From assembly GCA_031553755.1 (NCBI GenBank), contig JAVBKZ010000064.1, positions 1-34,134 of the forward strand: a DNA stretch of 34,134 nt, read 5' to 3'. A program made the translations under genes and the position numbers. How positions within the stretch are numbered: position 1 is the stretch's first letter; each line of letters begins with the position of its first letter. Below, in pieces: positions 1 to 9,723 of the stretch. The DNA comes from JAIRVZ01 sp031553755. Lineage in GTDB: Bacteria; Bacteroidota; Bacteroidia; Bacteroidales; Azobacteroidaceae. The notes beneath the pieces were generated by a model. The model did no database searches. It saw only the letters and a list, made by a program, of their open reading frames with translations, and was not told where the DNA came from.

Positions 1-1
1 T

Positions 2-171
2 ATGAGTATCCGTTATTTTACCTAACAAATTAAAAAACTAATTTGTCATTGCGGGCTTGACCCGCAATCTATTGATAATCAGCAATTCATTAAGAGATCC
101 TGAATCAAGTTCAGGATGACAGCATCAAGTGCGGGATGACAGAGCGATTAGGTAGTATAACGGATACTCAT
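2..171. repeat. MITE-like palindromic element, copy A
   Basis: A 170 bp element bounded by perfect 15 bp terminal inverted repeats, ATGAGTATCCGTTAT at 2-16 and its reverse complement at 157-171. Inside are two hairpins with 8 bp stems and 5 nt loops: 48-68 (stem ATTGCGGG, loop CTTGA) and 97-117 (stem ATCCTGAA, loop TCAAG). A third, half-lost unit (GCATCAAGTGCGGGAT) follows at about 123-137. No coding capacity was found. It shares ends and internal sequence with copies at 9724 and 21552, but has a different second stem and about 17 extra bases. It sits directly upstream of the fic gene. Classing it as a miniature inverted-repeat element is inference; the repeat structure is read directly. Confidence 0.85.
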
Positions 172-180
172 TAAAATTAT

Positions 181-188
181 TAACTTTA
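181..188 (+). promoter_or_regulatory. possible -7 box for the fic gene
   Basis: TAACTTTA matches seven of eight positions of the Bacteroidetes -7 box TAnnTTTG and lies ten bases before the fic start. The region where a -33 box would sit is the right end of repeat copy A, so the element may contribute to this promoter. No good TTTG is seen at the expected distance. Confidence 0.25.
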
Positions 189-198
189 CACAAAAACG

Positions 199-1272
199 AT
201 GAGTGATTTTGATGAATATATCAGGCAAGGCGAACCTGAAAAGAGAGAAAAAGGTTATGCTTGGCAAACGGCAATCGGTCTGCAAGAGGTTGATGGATTG
301 AAACCTTCGTCATATCTTATTGAAAACGCAAAACTGAATATTGAAGGTAATATTACGATTGATGAGGTTAAATATCGCATTGATAGCTATTACAAAACCA
401 AACCCATTAGAAATGAAATTGACAGAACCGAAGAAGCCGATAAAGTTTCCATTCGAATTGCTGAAATTTTATCGGAAAAAACATTTACATTTTCACCTGC
501 AGAATATATAATCATCCATAAACGACTTTTTGAAGGGATATATGAATTTGCAGGAAAGATTCGTGATTATAATATCAGTAAATCTGAATGGGTATTGAAG
601 GGAGAATCTGTTTATTACGCAAGTGCTGAAAGTATTAAGGCAACACTTGATTATGATTTCGAACAAGAAAAAAAATTTACTTATCAAGGTATTAGTTTAC
701 TTCAAATTGTTCAACATATAACCTATTTTGTATCAAATTTGTGGCAAATTCACGTATTTGGCGAAGGAAACACAAAAACTACCGCTGTGTTTACAATTAA
801 GTATTTACGAACATTTGGTTTTGATATTAACAACACTCAATTTGCCGAGCATTCGTGGTATTTTCGAAATGCTCTTGTTCGATCCAATTACAATGATTTC
901 AAAAATAATATTCACTCTACAAAACAATATTTAGAATTTTTTTTTAGAAACCTCCTACTGAATGAGAATAATATACTTAAAAATAGAGATTTATTAATTA
1001 AACCGGACAAAAATGATATTCAAAGTGCAAAAGAAGAGCAAAAATTAAATCTAAAGAGCAATTTTTGCGCTTTGGAAGAACGTTTTGTATTAGAATTTTT
1101 GAAAAATAATCCTTATGCAACCCAAAAAGAAATTGCTGTTCATATTCAGAAATCGGAAAGAACAGTAAAAACAATAACAAGTAATTTGCAACAAAAAAAC
1201 ATGCTTGAACGTCAGAATGGTAAACGAAACGGTTTTTGGGTTATAAAAAAGAAGAATAAAAAAAATATTTGA
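199..1272 (+). CDS. Fic family protein with C-terminal winged helix
   Basis: Fic enzymes transfer AMP or other nucleotide parts from NTPs to protein side chains, and many are kept inactive by an inhibitory helix. The core motif is at residues 185-195, HVFGEGNTKTT. Compared with the usual HxFx(D/E)GNGRxxR, the catalytic His, the acidic residue and the Gly-Asn are kept, but the following Gly is Thr and both Arg positions are Lys and Thr. The first 70 residues look like the N-terminal region of the large Bacteroidetes Fic subfamily; LNIEG at 46-50 is a candidate for the inhibitory helix. Residues about 290-352 form a winged helix-turn-helix (KEIAVHIQKSERTVKTITSN), suggesting DNA binding or autoregulation. 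The length of 357 residues is usual for this subfamily. It lies between repeat copy A and a glycosyltransferase gene 9 bp downstream. Family is sure; the target is unknown. Confidence 0.9.
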   Translation: MSDFDEYIRQGEPEKREKGYAWQTAIGLQEVDGLKPSSYLIENAKLNIEGNITIDEVKYRIDSYYKTKPIRNEIDRTEEADKVSIRIAEILSEKTFTFSPAEYIIIHKRLFEGIYEFAGKIRDYNISKSEWVLKGESVYYASAESIKATLDYDFEQEKKFTYQGISLLQIVQHITYFVSNLWQIHVFGEGNTKTTAVFTIKYLRTFGFDINNTQFAEHSWYFRNALVRSNYNDFKNNIHSTKQYLEFFFRNLLLNENNILKNRDLLIKPDKNDIQSAKEEQKLNLKSNFCALEERFVLEFLKNNPYATQKEIAVHIQKSERTVKTITSNLQQKNMLERQNGKRNGFWVIKKKNKKNI

Positions 1273-1281
1273 ACCACATTT

Positions 1282-2172
1282 ATGTCATACTCCCCTATCA
1301 TCCTCTTCACTTATAATCGTCCTCATGAAACTCAACAGACGATTGAATCGCTAAAAGCAAATTCTTTGGCGAAAGATTCTATTCTCTATATTTTCTCTGA
1401 TGCGGCTAAGACGGATGCTCAAAAAGGAAAAGTAGACGAAGTGAGGCATGTTATTGATTCTGTTACAGGATTCAAGGAAGTTATCGTTTATAAATCCGGA
1501 AAAAATAAGGGATTGGCAAAATCTGTGATTGATGGCGTGACGGCTGTTTTAGAAAAACACGGTTCCGCGATTGTATTGGAAGATGATTTGGTAACATCAC
1601 CGAACTTCTTGTCTTATATGAATCAGGCATTGGATTTTTATAGGAATAATCCGGAGATTATTTCAATTTCAGGATGTACTTTCAAAGTTGATATTCCGGA
1701 TAATTATGAATATGACGTTTATTTCACTCACCGTATGTCTTCTTATGGATGGGGAACTTGGTTGGATAGATGGGAAAAAATTGATTGGGAAATGAAAGAC
1801 TATCCTGCATTCAAATATAATCTGCTTGAAAATTTGAAATTTATGAAAGGCGGACAAGATTTACCTCGAATGTTATCGGCTTATATGAAAGGAAAAATTC
1901 ACTCTTGGGCAGTGAGGTTCGCATATCATCAATATAAAACAAATACTTATACGGTCTATCCAATTGAGTCGAAAGTAAATAATATCGGTTTTGATTCAAA
2001 AGGGACCAATACAACGAGAAAGAAAAAATATGATGTAGTTGATTTTAGATTATCAAATAATGAAAATTTCCGGTTTTCAGAAAATATATTTATCGACAAA
2101 AAAATCAATAAAAGTTTTTTGAAAAAATATAAGATTATTAACCGGATTCTTGCTAATTATATTTTTAGATAA
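1282..2172 (+). CDS. family 2 (GT-A) glycosyltransferase
   Basis: A 296-residue cytoplasmic glycosyltransferase of the GT2 fold. The N-terminus ILFTYNRPHETQQTIESL is the usual nucleotide-sugar-binding start of this family, and VLEDDL at residues 98-103 supplies the acidic metal-binding motif equivalent to DxD. No membrane segment is visible, and the basic C-terminus may lie against the membrane. Donor and acceptor sugars cannot be told from sequence. It starts 9 bp after fic on the same strand, so the two may be co-transcribed, and it ends 11 bp before the stop of the convergent small membrane protein gene. A role in surface polysaccharide, or in glycosylation of the neighbouring secreted protein, is inference from context only. 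Confidence 0.88.
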   Translation: MSYSPIILFTYNRPHETQQTIESLKANSLAKDSILYIFSDAAKTDAQKGKVDEVRHVIDSVTGFKEVIVYKSGKNKGLAKSVIDGVTAVLEKHGSAIVLEDDLVTSPNFLSYMNQALDFYRNNPEIISISGCTFKVDIPDNYEYDVYFTHRMSSYGWGTWLDRWEKIDWEMKDYPAFKYNLLENLKFMKGGQDLPRMLSAYMKGKIHSWAVRFAYHQYKTNTYTVYPIESKVNNIGFDSKGTNTTRKKKYDVVDFRLSNNENFRFSENIFIDKKINKSFLKKYKIINRILANYIFR

Positions 2173-2183
2173 AGAAAAGTTTG

Positions 2184-2576
2184 CTATATTTTATTGTTCC
2201 TCATCCTGTTTCTTATTACCTTGAAAACAAGATAAAGAACAACAAGTAACAAAATAACCAACGCATCATCTTCTATTGGCGCAATTCCTGTGATGGGAGG
2301 TCCCGAAGGCCCTCGAAGAAGCGGTTGAGATTCACTATTAATATTGTCATTCGGATTATAGCTCAATCCGTTATAAAATTCATCTAATCTCAACGGATTT
2401 TCTATTGGTTCCGGTTGGTATTCCCATTGAGGTTGAAATGGCTGATATATACCTTGTTCGTTGTCATTGGGAGGATTGGAAAAAACAAAACCAATGTACA
2501 ACAACAAAAATACAATTATCAATTTTATTTTAAATCGTAATTTGTCTCTTGGCCTTATATGATACACCCTTTTCAT
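2184..2576 (-). CDS. small protein with PID-CTERM-like tail
   Basis: A 130-residue protein with two hydrophobic segments. An N-terminal signal or anchor follows a basic start (IKLIIVFLLLYIGFVFS, about residues 17-33). A C-terminal helix VILLLVVLYLVF is followed by a basic tail. Between them is a soluble stretch rich in Pro, Asn and Gln. Just before the C-terminal helix is APIEDDA. This arrangement (Pro-Ile-acidic, hydrophobic helix, Arg/Lys tail) resembles the PID-CTERM type of sorting tail found in small Bacteroidetes proteins; that likeness is my reading, not a search result. The gene starts 39 bp after the stop of the giant adhesin on the same strand, so it is probably the last gene of that unit. 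Function unknown. Confidence 0.7.
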   Translation of the reverse strand: MKRVYHIRPRDKLRFKIKLIIVFLLLYIGFVFSNPPNDNEQGIYQPFQPQWEYQPEPIENPLRLDEFYNGLSYNPNDNINSESQPLLRGPSGPPITGIAPIEDDALVILLLVVLYLVFKVIRNRMRNNKI

Positions 2577-2615
2577 AGCTTTTTCTTTTTTTGGCGAATG
2601 TGAAAAAGGTTTTAT

Positions 2616-5600
2616 TCAATAAATCACTTTCTGTGTCTTTACTTCTCCGGTTGTTAGTTTGGTTTTGACGATATATACACCCCTGATAATTTGCATGGGT
2701 TGTATAAAATTATTGTCATTTACATTCTTCCTGAAGAATATTCTGACTCCTTGAACGGTCAATAATTCTACTTCAGATATTTTTTCAGAAGCTTGTACTT
2801 CCAATACATTATCTCTTATAAAAACACTGAAAAACGTCTTATTGTTCACAGTTTCTATATCCGTTGAGGTACCTGAAGAATTAATTTGTAACAGGAATCT
2901 TTCTCCATTCTCAGATTGATTTTTGAATATATAAGAATTATTTTCCAATAAATCTGTTTTTATATGAAGTAATTTATCTTCCAAAATGATAGATTGATAA
3001 TCATTTTCTTCAGAAATATTTATAGAAAATGTCATCGAATCTGTACTTTGACTCATGATTCCAACCGGAACACTGATACTGTCTCCGCTTGCATACTGTA
3101 TGACATTTTTTACATTCATAGAATTAAGCAAATAAAGCTGAGGTACATTTTTCGAATCTGCATTCACTATAAACAATTGCTGTACATCCGGACTCGAATT
3201 CGGGGAGTTAAGAACCAAAGCTGCATGACTCTTACCTACTTTACTTTCAACATTCATTCTTAAAATATCGTACATTCTGTTTTGTGCAGACTTAAGTTCA
3301 TGATCGGTATATCCCGGACGTGTCACAGAAGAAGATATTGGAAAATGTAAATCAACAGTTCCGGTCCCTTTTGTCGCCAAGAAAAATCCCTGAAACGGAG
3401 CGATGTAATTAGTCAATCCCGTTTCTGAACCGGTTTCAATACTATATGTATCGAAATTATTATTAATAAATAAACGGTAATAATTTTCAATAACTGCACT
3501 GTTACGATTATAGAAATCTTGAAAATCAATGGAAGAAACAAAAGGATTTCCCACCATGATGTCAGTCCCTGCAGGTACAGAGAACGAGAAATCTCGTAAT
3601 GGTTGTTTATTGTTATCTTCAATAACAAAACGATAAGATTCGCTTGCACGTGGATAATCATCATATTTGTTATATTCGATGGGTAATCCTGGGCGGTCAT
3701 AATAATAGTAATAGAAACGACTGACCGAATCAGGCAATAAATAAGTATGGATTCGATGTTTGACATTTATCAGAGAATCTTCAAAATATGGCATTTGAAG
3801 AATTCCTCTCAAATCATTGAGATTTTTATGATCGTTCTCTCCTAATACATTTGGCAGATATTCTCCTGCCCAAACGCTGATTGCATAGTTCTGACGAGCA
3901 CCAATCTCAATAGCTGCCGTATTTTCAGGAGTATACCAATCTCCAGATAAGGTAGAAGTATGATCCGGTTGAGATTTGAAACCTTGTTGCCACATATTAG
4001 GGAAACCTCCAACAGAAAAATCGCCTGAAACAATTTTCTTCAATGGAGCTGCCAATGCATACCAACGTCCTCGATTCATCGGAGTAGCGGAATATGGGTC
4101 TCCATCTGTCTTAAAAGTATTAGCCGCATCATAATATCCAAAATTGTATAGTACATAAGCTTTACGGTAAGTAAGATAATGTTGCTTAGCTACTTCTGCT
4201 CCAAAGTGGAAAGTAATATCGCGACAAATAGGATCACCATAAGTATCTGTACGTTCAGTGGCTATGCTATCCAGTAATGGATAATAATCCGCATTTCCCG
4301 GGATATGAACATCAGTACAAGGTCCAGGAACTGCGTTTAGTGCTATTCCTGTGGAATCTACCCAGTTATCAGGATTATTCCAATTATTATCTGTCACATC
4401 TTTCTTCCAATACATTAATTCAGGAGTCAGTACAATACGTACTGGATCTGAGATACTACAACAATTATACAGGCCGGCGTCGACAGAGGCAACCGACCCA
4501 ACTACAGCACGTAGATATCCTGTTTCTTGAATAACCGTATTCAAGTGATTGGTGGTTTGTCCGGCTATAACAGTCCATTCAGCTTCAGGCCCAATATTAT
4601 CAGAAGTACTGAATAACCAATTTACTTTCTGAGTAGGATCTAAAGAATCTCCGTTATTATCAGTAACCGTCAAGTTAAGAGCTTCCCCGGGACAGTAATT
4701 CAACCTTCCGGTGATGACTACAGGAGGAATACAGGAATGAATCTCAATGTCATCCAATACCAAATCATTTCCTGCTTCGATCGGCTTATTGTTATAAATA
4801 TCTAATCGAATAGAAGTAGAAATGGATGTCGTGAACGGGAATCCATATTGCCCCCAGACAGCTCCGCTAGTCATAGGAATATCTCCGGTAATGTAATTAG
4901 CTAACACCTCTCCAGTTTGTGTATCTGTTAATATAAATCGTAAAGATGGATTGGCGTAATTACCCAATACTTGAATCAGGTTTCCCACCCAGACAGAGAA
5001 ATACAAACTGGTTTGCGGGCACAATTCATTGATTGTGTAGGTATAAAATTTACCAATTGATGTGGCGGCATCAATCCCCATAAAATATCCGCGGGTACGA
5101 TCATTCGGATAAGTATGGTCATCAAAATTGTGCCATGTGGATGAGTATCCGGCAGGAGGAAAGGTATGGTCGTTGTCCGGACCTTCTTTTACAATGGTAT
5201 AACGTTCCGGGGCCATCTGCGTCAATGGATTATTGGTAAACGTATAGGTTGTTGTTCCGGCAGGTAATGTGGTTGTTTGGGCAATCCTCGGATCTTCCGG
5301 ATTATTTCCTCCGAAATCTTCTCTGAACAATAAAGTGCCGTTTGCAATACAATCAATTGAATCCTGACCGCCGCACGTCAAAGTACCATTCCATTTTACA
5401 AGATACCGTTCGAAAACAAATCCGCCGGAAGAAGCTTCCACCCAAAAACTATCAACAGGAGCATTGGTTTTGACGGTATGAATGACATTCGTGTTACTAC
5501 CTCCGGATACCAATGTATTTCCGGTTTGAGAGGTATACCAATCATACCTTACCCCGGGAATCGGAATTACCGTCAGGGAGTCAAGCACATTAGGACAGGC

Positions 5601-8600
5601 AAAATACTCGTTGGAGCGGGTATTCATTGAAATGATATATAATTTGGCCGTATCAATTTTTGCCTCGCAATCCGTCAGAATATATCTCAAACTGTCTATT
5701 CCCAACCAATCTGTAGCAGGAGTATAGGTTATTTTGCCATTATTGATTATTGCCGTTCCATGTTTCGGCAACATAGCTCCATCAATAGTAAACGTACTAT
5801 TCTCCGCCGTACAACAATTTAACAGGTCGTTTTTCAGAATATCAATCGTGGTTACGGTTGGATAAGCATCTACGGAAACATAATCATTCCCTAATAAATT
5901 ATCGTTCACTAATTGGAAGGAATGAATCGCACTACTACATCCGCCACCGGTTGCTTGTGCATAGATAACAGTGGATGCAGATACTGAATAAGCAGTAGGA
6001 TTTGGAATCACCGGCGTTAATGTTGGCGATGTACTGAATACAACATTATTCATGGTAGCGCCTTGCAGATTGAGAATGTTGTTTTGTAAATTTACTATTC
6101 CACTATTACAGAATACAGTATCCTTTGTAGAAAAAGAGGGTGACGGAAGTTCTGTTACTGTAAATGGGATGTAAATTTGACATCCTGTCTGATTTCTTAG
6201 AATAAACGTATGAGCGCCGGATGTCATGGTCCGGATGACACGGATAGAATCGCCCCCGGATACCGGAATCGCGACATCAACCGGTGCAAAGTTTCCGGAA
6301 AAATCAATATCATAAGTATAAGGGGCAACACCTCCGCTGATGACAACCGTAATCGTTTTCAAGTCGCTGGCGCAAACTTCCGGCACGTTAATCGCACGGG
6401 TTATCGTCATTGTATTGTAGGTATCGGCTCCCGCTTTGTTACTACAAGTATCGCGATATTCTCCGTCAATATCAAATGTAATTTCCGGTATCATGGGAAC
6501 CACTAAACTACCATCTGTCTGGGATGCTTCTGCCAAATGCAAGTCTGTTGCCGATGCAAATGAAACCGATGCATCCGTAGAACCAGTATCACTTCCTGTT
6601 ATCGTTTGCCAACTTGCCAGCGTGTTATATGTTGTACCGGCGATAATCCCATGATTACCGGTTGTGTTATAACGGTTATTTGTAAAAACGAGAGTTCCTT
6701 GCAAAGCAGCAGCTGTACTATATAAAGTAACTGTTCCCGTATTCCCGTTATTGACAAGAAGGTTATTCCTGAATTGGTAGTTGCTGGACGCATCCGTACT
6801 AAGCACGAAGTTTCTTGAATTTCCTCCCGACACTGTGTTGTTGGATGCATCGATGGAGTTATTGAAAAATTGCTGTTGTTGCAAGGCGCTGTTTATATTA
6901 ATACCGGCAGTATTCGGTGCGTTGACCTGGCTAATCATATTGTTTGTAACGACCATAGGAAAAAAATTTCCTCCACTCGACAGCGTTGTAATAATACCAT
7001 AAGCGCTGAGACCATTTATACTGTTAATATTGGTTATTTTATTGGCATTCAGTTTTCCCGGTCCGTCAACCCAGATTCCGGTAGCACGACTGCTACCGCC
7101 AGACAAAGAGCTAACACCATCCACCGTACAATTATTCACTTCATAAATAGCCCCGGAAGTTGTCTTGTTGATATAAATACCCATAGTTTCTGTAGTTCCC
7201 TGTACATTCCGTATATTATTATTGTTGAACACTGCATTTGAATTACCAGACAGTTCTCCTGTAATACCATACGAACTGCTATTAGCTGTAGATTGTAAAT
7301 CATAAACCGTATTATTGGAAACTGTAGCATGGGCTGCTCCATGAAGCCATATACCGCGCATGTTCATGGGGTTTGCTCCTGCATAAGAATGATTAAGTCC
7401 CGATACACTGTTACCATCGATTAAGACAGTTCCCGTAGTAAGTTCGATATAAGCCAGAATTCCATAAGCGCTGGCTCCTCCTGAAGATGAATTAATATTT
7501 TTGATATTGTTTTGAGTAATTTGGACGGATACAGGAAGAGTGAGATCCGGCACATAGTAATATATACCGGCATTCCTTGTATTTCGTACAACATTACGGT
7601 TGAATAGAGCGGATATCACATTGATAGCACTGATTCCTCTGTTTCCGGAAGTCAGATAGCATCCGCTGACTTCTATAGGAGAAGTTATTTCGCTGAGGTC
7701 AATACAAGGAGTAGTAAGGCCTCCCGTTGAAAATTTTGTATTCCTGAGAATAATGTTCAAAGCATCATTGGTTGGTATCCCGAATACCTGTAGTGCAGAA
7801 TTGGTCGAAAGATTAGAAAAGGCTAACCGGGTATTATCGTTATTTGCATCAATGGCAATACTGTCTGCCGGAACGCCTCCATCAATTGTAATGTTATTGG
7901 AGGAAGAAAAAAGGATGAGTGGTGCGGCCACGTTACCTGATACTGTACGTTGAGCCACTCCGTCGGAAACAATCGTTAACCGGTAAGACATGGAATTTGG
8001 AGCAGCAGCAGAAAATAGTATTTGTTCCGTTTCTGATAAATCACTGGCTATAACAAAACGCGTATCGCCTGTAAGTCCGCATGAATTATAACGATCAGCA
8101 GCGCTTTTCAATGAAGTGAAGTCTCCTGTGCCATCTGCTTTGATGGTGTAAGTTCCTTCAAGGGGTGTACAAATCGGATAATTAACCAGAACCGGATACG
8201 AAGGCCACGCCTTACCTTGTTCATAAGTCACAATGGCTAGCTTATCAGCAATGGAGAGAGATGTATTTGTGTACGACCAGGTATGGTTGGTATTATTGAA
8301 GACTGCATTTCCTATTTTCGTAAGCGTTGTTGATGTTTGTCTATATACTACGATGCTATCGACGAGAACATCCGGACGGATCTCTCCTTCCAACGGCTGC
8401 CCCATAACCGGTTCCACATGTACCGGAGCGCTTTGCGTTTGCAGATAAGGATAACTGCTACCATCCCAGATATTCCATACGGCAGAACCGTTATTTGTGG
8501 TAGCAATTGCGCTTCCCCACGATGCTGTGGAACTATAGAATGAGTGGGTTTTTAAATTCGATAGTGTTTGCGACGCTCCATCTATATTATTCGCATTCGG

Positions 8601-9629
8601 AACTATTGGTTTCAGCTGACCGTTCGATGTCACCGGCATATTGTCCCATGCATAATTATTGGTTGCAGAGCCTGCATTATTACGAAAGCCCAACACACGC
8701 CCTATATCGGAGGAAGAACTCGAATTGGAAACAGAATCGTTAATCGCAACGCTGTTTTTCAATGATGCATTGTTTTGACTTTGGTTTCCCACCAAGCCTC
8801 CCGTTCGTGCAGAGGGACTGGTAATCGTATTTATGGTAGCTGTAGCATAAGAATTGCTGAGTACAGCTAAATTACTACCTGTTCCTACCAAACCTCCACC
8901 ATGTCCGTTTGAGAGAATGGATCCGAAAGCATAGCTGTTGGTTATACTGCCTCTTTGTACTCCTGCCAGACCGCCAACACCATTTGAGGCCGAGCTGCCC
9001 GAGGCCAGGACAAACGAATAACTGTTGGTAATACTGCCGCTGCCACTTGCCGCCTCCATATTCCCGATAATGCCTCCCACATTATTCGTACCGGAAACCC
9101 GACCGATCACACAACAATTTATCACGGCGCCACCATTTTGATTGCCAATCAGGACACCCACACTTATCGCTCCTGTTACTCCTGCCGAGGCGGTCTCTAC
9201 ACCCAAATTCCGGATGGTTCCGGTTGTATAGCCGAAAAGACCGACATTGTTGGTTCCACTCCGACTAATCATCAATCCTGTGATTTTATGACCATCTCCG
9301 TCAAAATTTCCACGAAATTGTTGAGATGTTGTAGCATTGCCAATCGGAGTCCATCCGGATCCGGTATTGTAAGGCGCTACATTCAGATTCAGGTTGGCGG
9401 TTAATTTAAAATATAGTCCGGTATAGGTAGAGGCTCCGTTGTTAACATTTGTAGCTAATGTCGCTAAATCCGTTACGTTGTTAATAAGAAAAGGATCTCC
9501 GGGAGTTCCAGTTCCGCTTCCTGACCATTGGGCAAGTGCAGAAGTGTTTATATTTAGCAAATACAATAAAAACAGAGATAAAAAATATACATTAAAAGTT
9601 TTTTTATGTATTAATTTATTGATTTTCAT
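2616..9629 (-). CDS. giant T9SS-secreted beta-helix/Ig-like surface protein
   Basis: A 2337-residue exported protein. Residues 1 to about 34 are a signal peptide ending ALA before QWSG. Residues about 40-400 carry GLUG-like repeats (GNFDGDGHKITGLMI, then repeated GGLVG-type turns). After a linker, TIKADGTGDFTSLKSA opens a second right-handed parallel beta-helix (about 490-1080) rich in Asn/Ser/Thr turns. Ig-like and cadherin-like modules follow, including one with the TYTPATDWLGIDSLRY signature near residues 1260-1340, then long beta-rich regions. The last 80 or so residues (FSVFIRDNVLEVQASEKI through GVYIVKTKLTTGEVKTQKV) are a type A T9SS C-terminal sorting domain, normally removed as the protein is attached to surface LPS. 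Likely role: adhesin or matrix protein exported by the por system encoded at 23-29 kb. The frame is intact along 7 kb. Substrate binding is unknown. Confidence 0.9.
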   Translation of the reverse strand: MKINKLIHKKTFNVYFLSLFLLYLLNINTSALAQWSGSGTGTPGDPFLINNVTDLATLATNVNNGASTYTGLYFKLTANLNLNVAPYNTGSGWTPIGNATTSQQFRGNFDGDGHKITGLMISRSGTNNVGLFGYTTGTIRNLGVETASAGVTGAISVGVLIGNQNGGAVINCCVIGRVSGTNNVGGIIGNMEAASGSGSITNSYSFVLASGSSASNGVGGLAGVQRGSITNSYAFGSILSNGHGGGLVGTGSNLAVLSNSYATATINTITSPSARTGGLVGNQSQNNASLKNSVAINDSVSNSSSSSDIGRVLGFRNNAGSATNNYAWDNMPVTSNGQLKPIVPNANNIDGASQTLSNLKTHSFYSSTASWGSAIATTNNGSAVWNIWDGSSYPYLQTQSAPVHVEPVMGQPLEGEIRPDVLVDSIVVYRQTSTTLTKIGNAVFNNTNHTWSYTNTSLSIADKLAIVTYEQGKAWPSYPVLVNYPICTPLEGTYTIKADGTGDFTSLKSAADRYNSCGLTGDTRFVIASDLSETEQILFSAAAPNSMSYRLTIVSDGVAQRTVSGNVAAPLILFSSSNNITIDGGVPADSIAIDANNDNTRLAFSNLSTNSALQVFGIPTNDALNIILRNTKFSTGGLTTPCIDLSEITSPIEVSGCYLTSGNRGISAINVISALFNRNVVRNTRNAGIYYYVPDLTLPVSVQITQNNIKNINSSSGGASAYGILAYIELTTGTVLIDGNSVSGLNHSYAGANPMNMRGIWLHGAAHATVSNNTVYDLQSTANSSSYGITGELSGNSNAVFNNNNIRNVQGTTETMGIYINKTTSGAIYEVNNCTVDGVSSLSGGSSRATGIWVDGPGKLNANKITNINSINGLSAYGIITTLSSGGNFFPMVVTNNMISQVNAPNTAGININSALQQQQFFNNSIDASNNTVSGGNSRNFVLSTDASSNYQFRNNLLVNNGNTGTVTLYSTAAALQGTLVFTNNRYNTTGNHGIIAGTTYNTLASWQTITGSDTGSTDASVSFASATDLHLAEASQTDGSLVVPMIPEITFDIDGEYRDTCSNKAGADTYNTMTITRAINVPEVCASDLKTITVVISGGVAPYTYDIDFSGNFAPVDVAIPVSGGDSIRVIRTMTSGAHTFILRNQTGCQIYIPFTVTELPSPSFSTKDTVFCNSGIVNLQNNILNLQGATMNNVVFSTSPTLTPVIPNPTAYSVSASTVIYAQATGGGCSSAIHSFQLVNDNLLGNDYVSVDAYPTVTTIDILKNDLLNCCTAENSTFTIDGAMLPKHGTAIINNGKITYTPATDWLGIDSLRYILTDCEAKIDTAKLYIISMNTRSNEYFACPNVLDSLTVIPIPGVRYDWYTSQTGNTLVSGGSNTNVIHTVKTNAPVDSFWVEASSGGFVFERYLVKWNGTLTCGGQDSIDCIANGTLLFREDFGGNNPEDPRIAQTTTLPAGTTTYTFTNNPLTQMAPERYTIVKEGPDNDHTFPPAGYSSTWHNFDDHTYPNDRTRGYFMGIDAATSIGKFYTYTINELCPQTSLYFSVWVGNLIQVLGNYANPSLRFILTDTQTGEVLANYITGDIPMTSGAVWGQYGFPFTTSISTSIRLDIYNNKPIEAGNDLVLDDIEIHSCIPPVVITGRLNYCPGEALNLTVTDNNGDSLDPTQKVNWLFSTSDNIGPEAEWTVIAGQTTNHLNTVIQETGYLRAVVGSVASVDAGLYNCCSISDPVRIVLTPELMYWKKDVTDNNWNNPDNWVDSTGIALNAVPGPCTDVHIPGNADYYPLLDSIATERTDTYGDPICRDITFHFGAEVAKQHYLTYRKAYVLYNFGYYDAANTFKTDGDPYSATPMNRGRWYALAAPLKKIVSGDFSVGGFPNMWQQGFKSQPDHTSTLSGDWYTPENTAAIEIGARQNYAISVWAGEYLPNVLGENDHKNLNDLRGILQMPYFEDSLINVKHRIHTYLLPDSVSRFYYYYYDRPGLPIEYNKYDDYPRASESYRFVIEDNNKQPLRDFSFSVPAGTDIMVGNPFVSSIDFQDFYNRNSAVIENYYRLFINNNFDTYSIETGSETGLTNYIAPFQGFFLATKGTGTVDLHFPISSSVTRPGYTDHELKSAQNRMYDILRMNVESKVGKSHAALVLNSPNSSPDVQQLFIVNADSKNVPQLYLLNSMNVKNVIQYASGDSISVPVGIMSQSTDSMTFSINISEENDYQSIILEDKLLHIKTDLLENNSYIFKNQSENGERFLLQINSSGTSTDIETVNNKTFFSVFIRDNVLEVQASEKISEVELLTVQGVRIFFRKNVNDNNFIQPMQIIRGVYIVKTKLTTGEVKTQKVIY

Positions 9630-9723
9630 ATATTTAAAGTTTTATATTTTATTTTGGATTTTGAAAATAAAACAAAAACAACTTACACTATGTTTTTATA
9701 AAAATCATAAATTATTTTAAAAA

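Noticed and set aside
9439..9720. Plus-strand frame of 93 codons opposite the adhesin start
   Set aside because: It overlaps the signal peptide region of the adhesin on the other strand, has no recognisable protein features and ends in AT-rich intergenic DNA.
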